From Sipunculus nudus (lineage: Eukaryota > Annelida > Sipuncula > Golfingiida > Sipunculidae): DNA of 64,000 nt. Numbering within the stretch: position 1 is the stretch's first letter; the number at the start of each line of letters is the position of its first letter. A program made the position numbers and the translations under genes. The notes beneath the pieces were generated by a model, which was given only the letters and a program-made list of their open reading frames with translations, searched no databases and was not told where the DNA came from. Positions 23,163-35,100 of the stretch are shown piece by piece. The DNA lies in assembly GCA_026874595.1 (NCBI GenBank), contig CM049313.1, positions 75,202,659 through 75,266,658 on the forward strand, in the 5' to 3' direction.

Positions 23163-26100
23163 CCATCATTTACATATACTGTGAAATTGGATGTATTTTC
23201 AGATCCAGAAATTAAGTTTCTAAATGTTGAATGAAGATCAACAGTGATCGAGTTCAGAATTGCTGTTTTTCCCAGACACCCTGCATGCAGGCATTTGCAA
23301 TGAAGACAGTCATCAGGCAACAGTATTGACTACAGACTGTTTCATCAGTTTCTATGAGTTGGTTATCGAGAGTACTTTTCAGCATATTTCATTCATAAAC
23401 CTGACTGTTCAGACTGAATGGGTCCAGACACCAGGATTAAAGTGAAAATATTGCTTTGTTCAAAGTCAGTCATAAACAGAGCATTACAGATATGTCTCCC
23501 ACACAATTTGGTCTTAAATATCATATCGGGGGTATGAGATATTGGTACTTGGTAAACAATGTGTCTCACATCTGGTAAAGTGAGGTAGTTTATAGGATAA
23601 TGGTAGAATGGTATGTTGATTTTTCACAGTGCCCTCTCTCATGTATACCACACGTAGTGCTCTGAAATGTAAATTTTTAGAGATAGTGTGACATAACATA
23701 AACATTATATTCTATTAGTCCTTTTATGGCATTTGATTTGTCTTCATGTAAATAGGGGGGGGGGGCAAAATAATATGTTAATATTTTGGTCATGTGGTCC
23801 TATTTTTCAAGACCTAGGGTCACGAAGCTGTGTACCTGAAGGGGCGTAGTGAACGGTTTTGTCTGCTCTGGATGGCTTTAGCTGTTATGCCTTTAAAAAC
23901 CTATTGTTTAATTTTTTATGTATGTTTAGCATAATCGCAAACAAAATGATGGTATCAGTCAAATTTTTTCAAATCTGTAGCCAATCAAAGACATGCTGTC
24001 CAAACATGTAAACCTGGAATATATATGTGTGTATTCTTTAAATATTTTTTATGTTTATTCTTGTTTTTTTCTGCATTGTATTGATTTCAATACAAATTTG
24101 TGATAATATGGGAGACTTTTGTGAAACATTTTTGAAATGTTATGGACTTACATGCACTCGTGTACAGTGTATGCTAATATTGTTGTTCAAAGAAGTGGAA
24201 ATGATTGCATAACCCACAGGGATGTAATTAATACTTTTTATTTCAACATGTATTCTTTGGTGTAAATGCCTCACTCATAGCTTAATGTTAAAATTGCACA
24301 GATGTGTTGAGCAGCAATATTGAGGCAATAGGATGGATGGCCAGGACAGTGCAGTGTCTAATGACTAGGAACATATCTTGTATTTCCTGGAAAGTTCCTG
24401 GATATGGATTGCTTACTGGAATATCTGATAATCTGCATGATTACTATATGATTACATTGACCATCCCTATTGCCAAAAAGTGGGGAGGGGGCATATTTAC
24501 CCCCAACACCCTATATTGACGCCCATGTTTGTGCGTTATGTAGCTGGCAAGTATCTGTTCACATGATGTTGCATCAACAAACCACAGTCCTGAAGTTGAA
24601 TATACGCTTATTATGTACTGTATGGTCATTATGCTGGTTGCTGCAGTCCTAAGTAATGTCTGAATAGAAAACCTTGCACATGCGCATTGTTCTGGAAAAT
24701 TAACATTTCTCCAAAAATTACTTTCTTCAGGGAACACTGAGGTTTTATATGTTTTCCTTGTATGTAGTGTTTATATTTTGCTTACCCATGACACAGACAT
24801 CACAATTACTTGTAACAAAGTAGTTGTCCTCAGTGTCTTGAGCAAATATGGGCAGTCGACACACTGCACGACTCGCCACCCACCAGCCATTTTGCCTTCA
24901 CACCAGGAAACCATTCTGGGTATTTTTTATCTGTAAATGTCAAATAAAGGAGCAACGATAGAATCTCTCACCCCCTGGCACTGTCTTGACAAGGTATGTG
25001 TGTATATGAATGGATGACATGATGATTATAATTTATGTAATGAAGATGTAACATACATAAAATAATATATGGGCAATTCAAGTTAAATGCAGCTAAATGT
25101 AAGTGTCTTCTGTTCACACTAGTCTCATGTTTCTGACAGGTGCGTGAGCTATTCTATAGTCGTGTCTTAATAAATACTCAGAATTTAATATCTTAAACAT
25201 TAAATGATCCCGGCCCTAATATTTATTATTACAGTGATTAACAGACGGTCACTAAACGACCAGTTAATACGGATGTATTTTGACATTTCTTTGTTTACAT
25301 CGTAACGCCCCCTTTTATCACCCATTGTTTTTACCCATTTAATCTTTGAATGGCACTGCATTTGCATGTTGAATGTGGGAAACCTTGTAGATATACTAAA
25401 AACAAACACTTGTTTTACCTTTCTTTCGAATTTGATTAAATGAAAGTCCACGGCATTTCAGATGGGAGGCGATGTAACCCACCATGCAGCAACATTTCCC
25501 TCCTGACCAGCTGACATCGTGCCAACTGTCAGGCGTTCACGCGACGGACGACAGATGGACTTGCAAGTGCCTGTGTAAAATAATATACCGGTCAAATTCG
25601 GATTATCTATGTAATGTTTTCTTATACAAAAGCTTAGACCTAAGTTTTTTAAATGATTTGTATGAAAGGTCTGATAAGTATGTTTTCTAAGAAAAAAGAA
25701 TATTCGCCTACCTGCCGGTACCCGCTGACAAGTCGTCCCGCCGGAAGTAAACATCCCCTCTTTTGATTCGCGCATGCGCGACGCAACATGTGTGACGTGA
25801 CGGGCAAGTTGGCAGTCCATCTCTTTCTATGTCTATGGTTATATTAAGTACTTTCAAAAGCTGACCTTAGGTGTAATGCTAACCCTGTACTAAGATTTGG
25901 ATGGTTACAGGTATTCAGAATGTTCACAATATCTGTCAGCTACGGTAATCATACTGTCAACTTTCCTATTATTGCGATGTCAAAATATGCATTTTTGTCC
26001 ATGATTTTGGTTCACAAGCAAGCCCTTGAAGTGTGATTTCAGGTAAACCAGCATCATTAGGGACTGTCCATGTTCAAAATAACTTTTACTTACAAGAATC

Positions 26101-29100
26101 AAGAATCATATTTATTTTATAAACCACATGCATTTGAACACCTGCATGTGGGTGAAACAGTTTGCTTACAGACTTCAGGATAAGTCGTAAAATGTCCGAA
26201 CGTAACCTACTAGTACTACTGTAGCAGGATGAATCAGAGAGGATAAAAGATTAAAAATTCCAAAAGGAAATAACATAGTAAAGAAAGAGCAATAAATAAA
26301 CGTATTTATCCTTTTATTACATGGAACAAAAAACAGTCAGCGTAAAAGTGTCACCGGAGCCAACATTCCTGACAGGTTCCATAGTTTACCATATAAAATA
26401 GGGGTTGGAATTTTAGACTTGATGGTTATGACACTTTCTCCAAAAACTCCCCAGGATTCTGTGGCTTTTATGTAGTTACAGGAAACATGGTGGAAAGTTC
26501 TGACAAGCGTGATTTGAAGAGGGGGGCAGAAGTTCTTGCGTCTTAAGCTCACACACCTGTAGTGCCTTTACTAAGTGATCCTATGATATTGACACAATGG
26601 GTATAAATGATATTGATGGTTTACACCTTGTCCAAAATCAAGGCTGTAAAGGTGGTTGTTTTCATTATTGATAGCTCATTAATGGCATTATATGTTAATA
26701 ATGATATTGTGATTTACCGTGATATCATGATGTAATTTAATCATTATCATGATATCAAAAACTCATATCGTTCCAACACTACCCTGCACAAAGTTTCATA
26801 AGAATACTCTCAATGCTTTTTGCATAAAGATGCTAACAAACAATCAAGCCAAGGTAAAATATAATGTCATGTGTAGCAGAGGTATACCAGTACCTTTAGT
26901 AGTTAACTTAGTTAAGGAAGTGCTTACTGTCTGGCCATGTATTCAGGAGACATAGTAGAATTCTGTAATTGTGATATGATATCTTGCTACTTCCTGTGTC
27001 AGCTTTTAGTACCAGAGTGTTGTTCTCATCCTGTCCCTTCTTTGGGCAGTTTGCTGGAACTATCACATCTAACCAGCAACAATTTTTACATGATGATAGT
27101 AATAAATTGAATATCCAATTGTGAAAATATCTCCTAGAACCACTGTTTAAATCTGATTGCAACTTGACCTAGGTACTTCACCAGTACTTAACTTGTCAGT
27201 ACCCTGCTGGAAGGAGGGAGAATTACTAAAATGGTCGGCCTCTGACCATCCATCTATCCATCCTTCCATCTCGCCCTATCATAGATGCCACAATTTCCTA
27301 GTTAAACATTTGCCCTCATTATCACATGAACAAACCTGAATCCAAATTGAGACTGTTTTGAACATTTTACAATGATGAAACAGTTGATCGGCTTCTGTGG
27401 CTCAGGGGCTTAGCTGAGGCATTGAGATTTTCATGCTCTCCCCCCACCAAGGGTGAGCTCTCTGCAGGTTTAATGGGAAGGCTGTGCCCCACAGCCATAT
27501 ATAACTCATATACAAGTGCATCTTTGGGGGGGGGGGGGGGGTCCTCAGTGTTATGACCTAGCAATGGGGATAATTACACACCCAGGACCTGCAGGTTCAG
27601 TAGACGCCAGGCCTGGGTGACACCAGGATACCAAAAAAAAAAAAATGATAGCAAGAGAGTAGTCCATCCCAAATGGAACTCTGCAGATCTGTTTTTTAAG
27701 AATGGAGGCGGTTAACTCCACCCAAAAAAAATGCTGAAACAGTTAATGACTCATTACTGTGTAAAGCTTACTGGATATTAATGAAAGCCTCTCTTCATAT
27801 AACAGGATGACAATATTTCCTTTTATGTTTCCAGGCCTCTGTCTACCTCCCAGAGACTGTGTGCAGATGTAGTCCCAGCTGAGCCAGAGAAAACTGTACA
27901 GACCATTGAAACAACTGGACCTGTGAGTATAAACGTTGGTTCCTGTTTTATCCTGACATTTTTAACAAACGGTTTAGTCCATCTCTCAACAGTAAAAATG
28001 TGATAAATTTTGCATTTAATTGGTGCCAATTTGATTCTGTCACTTCAGTTGACTATTCTTAAAAAATTGTCCAGTTTCTCATATACTAAGTTAGTAATAA
28101 ACTTTCCCACCCTGCCTCATGTGAAGTTTTATTAGCAAACCTGTGAGCTTATGCAATGGTGCGGCGTAGTTTGTCGTGCGTCGTGTGTCGTCTGTACGTT
28201 AACCATAGCTATCTTAAAAACGGCAGGAGCTAGCATCACCAAATTTTTCGCAAAAATTCTGGAAAAACTCTATCGGATTTCGTTTATTTTTAGCTCAGCT
28301 GACTATAAGTCATCTGAGCTATAGTCGTGGTTCATTGTCCGTCGTCCGTCCGTCTGTCAGTCCGTCCGTCTGTAGATGTGGCACGTTTTGAAACCGTAAG
28401 ACCTAGGAATCCAAAATTTGGCATAATGTTAGATGTCCCCAAGATCTCCTACCAAGCCAAAAACTGAGTTTTTGCGACTTTGTTCCTTTGAGAAATTAAG
28501 GAAAAACCTCAATTTTTTATTAAAAACCTATTTTCACACTTCAGGACTGCCTAATATCAAAACCACTTATCTGTTTTTCCTCATATTTACCATAAATATT
28601 CCTCTATATAGTTCCTATGTACATGCCAGAAATTAGGTCTGTATTATATAATTTAAAAAAGTTATGGGCCCAAACATAATGCATTTTGTAAGAAATCAGG
28701 AAAGATATTTGAACACTTAACACAAAACATGTTAAAGCTATAGACTTTTTTTCCAGTAATATAACTTTATTTAATCAAAATTAAATTGTATACCCAAAAT
28801 TATATTTCAGGACTGGTTTGAGATATCCCCCTGAAATTTTGCATGTGTATAGATCTCACATACCTCTTAATCATACACAAAATTGATGGTGCCACCTGCC
28901 AACATTTTTGCACAGCGTCCGTCTGTTTTTCTGCTGTGAGCTAAATTCACTCATATCTCAGTAGTGGTTTGACTTATCTGCCTAAAATTTTGCATGTTTA
29001 TACATCTTTGACAGCTTTCTTGATTTTGTGGTAGGTGGTGCAACCTACATACACATTTCAGCTACAGACATCCAGGCTATTATCCAACACACCTCACTCT

Positions 29101-32100
29101 ATTTCCCCTTGCCACTCAATGCCCCACTTCACCTTTCCCACTCTGATTTTGGCGGATACAAGTAGTCACTTGTTGACTACCTGTATTCTAGTTTTTGTGT
29201 TGTGTGCACCCATGCTAGAATTACAGCAGTGATGTTTGTTTGATTGTTTCTTGTTCTAAGTGTTTAGTTCAGTGAAACCTGAACCAAGCGACCACTGCCG
29301 CCAGCGACCGTCTGTGACTTACGACCGAAAAATGAATGCACCAAGCTTAATCACTCTTTAATGCCCCTGTGTTGAGCGACGGTTTGTGGTACGCGACCAC
29401 CGACCGCTCAGATGTGGCCGGTCGCTGGTCTATACCTCCGTTAAGTGACCGCCTGGTGTAGCGGTAGTGGCACCTGGCATCATAAGACTAAAACGACCGT
29501 GCCATTGACGGTCTCTTGAATGTGCAGGTGGCAATGGTGACCGACTTGAAAGTTCCACGAATATTGCGAGGGAACATGTAAAACGACGCAATTCTTTAAT
29601 TCTGATGCCTGTGTACCATTATTTTTTAGCACAGCCTATCTTTGAACACATCGTATTTGTTTAACGATTGTCTAAAACATCTTTCCGGTAAAGGATCACT
29701 AAGTGCTCTATGGGAAATCCCTCATTAATATTCATCGAATAGAACTCCCGTTGTATTTCTGACACCGCAGTCGCATTCTCTACGCTGCGGGCGTTGACCG
29801 GAGTTCATAACTAGTCTTAGCGATGTGTAAATAACATTTGCGCGGATTTAATTTTAAAAAAAAAGTGAGTCATGAAAGAAAGTTTGTCATAACCTTAGCG
29901 ATCAACTGTCATTGCTTATCACACACATTTTGACTTGACAACAAGTCAGTTCGTGACGACAAACTGACAACCTGTTTCTATAACATCAATAGAATATTCA
30001 TCAATAAGACAATAGGACTCAATGCTAACTACCATAGTACCAATATAGAGAGACTGTTTGATAACGTGAGCAGTCACCTGTAATCAAAAGGTCGATCCCT
30101 TCATACCTGCTTTGAAGTTTATTGAGATTTTAATGGGGTCTGCTTCTAAAACAAAGTGACTCAGTGTGTACTCATGGCACATCATTAATTAGCGGTTTGT
30201 GGTTTGTGCAATATAACAAACAGGCTATTCAAAGCTTTTATATATATATATATATATATCCAGTATGTATTTTTATAATAAATTAATAAATGTTTATGAG
30301 ACATATATGCGTTGATATTCTTTGTTTGCTTCATGCTGAGACTTATACCACCTGAGACTTGAGACCACCTGAGACTTAAGACCGCTTTTGGTGTGGCACA
30401 TCAGGTGGTCTTAACTCTCAGGTTTTACTGTACTTGCATTGTTCATATACATTTTACACATGTTCTTGAAAAGTAATGGTCATGCATTGAAGCAATATAC
30501 CTGGTGTAATCTCATTGTACAGGTTCGCATTAGGCCTGTAGGCCTTGTTTTTTCAGTATCTCTTCATATTCCTAAGAATTATGATGAGGTTTAATCACGA
30601 TTGAAACAACCAAATAAGTATTAACTGATGAATAAGAGTATATGAAGCTTGCACTTTCTTCTCATAATAATGCCAAGATTTCGTATTTAAAACTGTAGTA
30701 TTGTAATTTTTAGGGCCATGCTTAAAAAACTGTGCACTGTATTAATTGCATTGTCTATCCATCCTTTCATCCGTCCTTCTTTCTGTCTGTCTGTCCATCA
30801 CAGCATCTGCTTACATTAGTGACTGTTATTGCAACAAGAATACTTTCGATCTTTTCTCAAATTCATAGGGATGATTGATGTCTATGAGCTGGAGAACTTT
30901 CAAATTACAGACCTGTCTGAGTTCCAATTTGGCTGCCACAGCAAAATTGGTTGACCATGCTTGATAGTTCTCTAATTTGCAGGGATGATTGGTGCCTCGA
31001 AGGGCACCAGCCGAATAAATAACAGACCTGTCTGAATTACAATATGGCCAGCAGAGCACAATAGGTGATTTTATTTCATGGGCAATATCTCAACAAGAAT
31101 ATGCTTGATCATTCCCAGATTTGCAGGGCTGGTTGGTGTCTATGTATAATGAGGCCTCTGGCTCAAGACCTATCGACACCATCAGTGGTTTTCTTTGGGG
31201 AAAATTTAAGAATACTGACACCCATTAGGGGATGTATCTTTTCAAATTTTAGACTCCTGTTAAATCCAGTATGGCAGCCAGGCAAATATTTTAAAATCCT
31301 TTTGCAGTAACTTTTAAGATTATGTCATGATATTATATTGTTTGTGTTTGATAAATTTCAGACCTGACCAGTCTGACATACAGTATGGCCATAGGGCTGC
31401 CACTTTGAGGCACTGGCAATCACGGGGCTCTAATTAAGGACCTTTTCAGCCCCACACCTCTAGTTCTATTTATAGTAGATCACACTTAATATCCATCTTT
31501 GAGTGAGCTCTATGCTCATCTGACATACATGGATAATACATTTGAGTAGTAGCAGATAGTGGATTTTTTTCATGATATTTGGGTCCAGTGATGGAGGACT
31601 TGGTCCTGGACTTGGACTCTGGTTCCAGTCTGACTTGAAGAAGGTGGACTTTGACTGGACATCAGCTACTTGGACTCAGACTTGGGTTTGTGCGGCCTGT
31701 ACTTGTTTGGCTGGACATCAGCTACTTGGACTCGGACTTGGGTTTGTGCAGCCTGTACTTGTTTTGCGTTGTGCAGCCTGTACTTGTTTGGCCTTGACTC
31801 AGATTTGCAGTCAGACTCTGATGGTGTGGAGTCTTCTAAATCACTCTTTGTGTCTTCAGATGAATTTAAAAAATCAGAAATCAGACAAAAGTCACATAGC
31901 TTAATGGTAAATCCACATCTTTACATAAAAATACCAATAGTGGCCCCTTAATTGTTAAGTTATAGCTTTGAAATATCATCAAAGTCAAAGTAGTAAATCC
32001 TAGAGGTAACAACAATGATAAATTTACACAATACATCTGAACACATATTATTTGATCAAATAGTTAGAAATAGCCTTTATCTGAAAAGGGTTGATCAAGC

Positions 32101-35100
32101 AACTGTTCACGGAGATGTATGAAATCCTTTCTCAACTGAGCTCTGTGTTTCTGAAACCTCATGAGATCAAACTGGTGACCACATATCTCTCAATTTCTGA
32201 AACCTTATGAGATCAAACTGGTGACCATTAGTCTCTCAGTTTCTGAAACCTTATGAGATCAAACTGGTGACCACATATCATAGAGTTCCTAAAACCTCTT
32301 GAGACCAAAATGGTGACCGCATATCTTAGAGTTTCTGAAACCTCATGAGAACAAACTGGTAACCACATATCTTAGAGTTTCTGAAACCTCATGAGATCAA
32401 ACCAGTGACCACATATATTAGAATCATAATAAGCTGCCTGTTTTCAAGCAAGATCAAGAAATAAATTTTACGAAAAAAAAACTACTTTTCTTTAGTATGT
32501 TTAGACCAATATCTCACACTTTTGATCAAAATTATCAGACCTTATAATTTGTCAGGCCTTGTTTCATTTATGAGACTGAGAAGGACAGGAAATCAAGCAT
32601 GGAATAACAAAAAGATTTGGTCACTTTCTACCTCTGCCGAATAATTTTGCAGTGGGTTGTGTGTTTACACATGTTTAACCGTCTGTCTGTTTGTCAATAC
32701 ATTTGTTTATGAATCCAGGCATGATTGTCAGAAGTGTGCTCTGACTGAGCTTTCTAATTTGTGAATAGTTATTCTTTGACATCAGTATCACTGCTCTCCC
32801 CTTAACCTCCTTGAGTTGTGGGTTTATAAGTTATATAAAAAATATAAACATACATTGTTGGAGGTCTTTGTCCTGATAATAAACAAAAGTAATTTTCCCT
32901 TTCAGCACTAGTCTCATTTAGGTTATTTAGAATTCAATTTAAGGTTGATTATTTTTACATCTGTGAAAGCATGTTAACATTCCTGATCATTTTATCTGCA
33001 GATGATGAAATCTTATTTGTGAACTTAAAGTCAGACTTGAAAATAGCTCGTTTTGTAATTTGAAAGTTGTGATTAAAGCAAAATTGAATGTCTAATTTCA
33101 TATATTCCATTCAATTTGAGAATAAAGAATTATGCCATTGCTGTTTTGAGAAGAATATTATTTATGTTTAAACACAAATTCCTTTAAATAAGAACCTCTG
33201 TGTGTTTGTGTGTGTATGGATGTGTGATTTCTTTCAAAGAAAAATATGAGGCATGTGCACATTTTTATTTACTGGGGTATACCATGGTAAGCACAAAGTA
33301 AAATGTGGATTAGGACTATTGTGTAGTTTATTCCTATAACACCAGATGGCAGCACAAGTCACAGACTTGCACTCTGCATTCATTTATATCTGGCAGAAGA
33401 TAAATTTATATGTTGGAAACTTATGGAATATATTCAATTTAGTTTTTATGTGATATTTATAACTCCTCTTTTGGCAGGGAAGGAAATGCAAATGTTAAAA
33501 AATGAATGAAAAGTCTTTACAGTTAAGATTTCATCAGCGATTTAATAAAAAAACTGTGACTCTTTGAAAAAAAACTAGCTGTTCTTTCTTTAAAACTGGC
33601 AATGTGTGCTGATCAAATCATTCACATCTTTGGACGTTTTTTTGTGATTAATGTATCAAGTCCCTTAACATTACGGTATATTTTTATCCTGATGTACTGA
33701 GTGTACATGCACTATTTCAGATTATTCAGCTTTTTTTTTTATGTAAAATTTGAACTATTTTAAGGAAACTGTACATTGTTTATGGGATGTTACAACCTGC
33801 TTACTACAACCACTTATAAGATGATATCAGAGTTCAGGCTCTACTTTCACTATTAACATATGTGTGGAAATAAAGTCTGTGGCCCTGATGGCCACGGCCC
33901 AACTGCTTATGTCTAAATGATCCATTGACCAATGGCTCAGACCAAGATTCCTGTGGTATCATGTCTGTGTTCAAGATGTGAAAGCCCAAATGCCTGTGGC
34001 TAAGATGGTTGTGACACTGATTTGTCATTTGTCAAGAATGTCATGAGCTAGTCCTGAATAACCAGTAAGAGGTGTTCCCAACAGAATCCTGGTTACGACC
34101 TTATGGTACTACATCTTCTAGACCAGGGATGGGCAAACTTTTCATCAAGGGGGCTGCAGAGAACATCCGTAAGGTCTCTAGCAGGCTGCTTCAATAAAAA
34201 GATGAATTTACTCAGTGAGAATTTCATTTTTGTATAGAAACACAAGTATTTATATTCAGATATATATATTTTATTTGTTACACACACAAAAACTTATAGA
34301 TAAGAATGAATTGATTTATGGTATGTTGCTTTATAAATTATACTAAACATTTTCCCCAAGCATTATATGGAATATATGTAATTGCACAAAATTCTGTACA
34401 AATTTATTTAAATAAAGATTCAGCATTTATTTACTTATACTCAAAGCAGTTAATAGTCACACATGAGAAAGTCTGTTTAAAATATTATAGTAAATGAAAA
34501 AAAAGAGTAGGCACATAATTGTAGCAAACTTTACCAAATTTCATAACTTCTCTGCACTGAGAGATTCACACAGCTCTGCTTCAGAATATTGACTGCTAGT
34601 TAATCATTTAATACAGCTGAGAGATTCACACAGCTCTGCTTCAGAATATTGACTGCTAGTTAATCATTTAATACAGCTGAGAGATTCACACAGCTCTGCT
34701 TCAGAATATTGACTGATAGTTAACCATTTAATACAGCTGAAAGATTCACACAGCTCTGCTTCAGAATATTGACTGATAGTTAACCATTTAATACATCTGA
34801 AAGATTCACACAGCTCTGCTTCAGAATATTGACTGCTAGTTAATCATTTAATACAGCTGGAGATCAGTAGAGGATGCTTTTATATAAAGGAACAACAGAT
34901 TCATAATAAAAGAAAAATCATCATCAAAACAGTCATAGCTTAAAATTTTTAAAAATTTTACAGGTAAAGCCATCATTTGATGCACGAATGTATGGGACTG
35001 CACACATAGGCATCACCCATGCAAGAACCATTACGTACGTGTCATTTGCCAGTAATTTACCTCATGTGACACATGCAGCCCGCTGGCCATAGTTTGCCCA

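Larger units (their letters stand above)
19252..25837. mobile_element. P-element-like DNA transposon (6.6 kb), decayed
   Basis: Perfect 31-bp terminal inverted repeats begin CATAGACATAGAAAGAGATG: left 19252-19282, right (inverted) 25807-25837. GTTATAT is duplicated directly outside both ends (19245-19251 and 25838-25844), a 7-bp target duplication. Weaker inverted similarity continues inward for about 90 bp, including GAAGAGGGG../AAAGAGGGG.. and ACTTCCGG, and both arms are CpG-rich. The - strand contains a split THAP domain (25549-25419 and 24930-24786), the DNA-binding domain of P-element transposases. The rest of the transposase was not resolved. The combination of a 31-bp repeat starting with CA, a short target duplication and a THAP domain points to the P superfamily. 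Confidence 0.75.
28135..30528 (+). mobile_element. GCAAACCTGTG-ended element with nested insertions (NDUFS4 intron 2)
   Basis: The left end GCAAACCTGTGAGCTTATGC (28135) and the right end ACAGGTTCGCATTAGGCCTG (30519) match the family at 4316-9072. Inside, a palindrome-ended element begins at 28292 and an inverted-repeat element occupies 29270-30430. The section GTGTTGTGTGCACCCATGCT..GTTTAGT resumes on the far side of the latter as ACTTGCATTGTTCATATAC, which fixes the insertion point. Confidence 0.65.
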
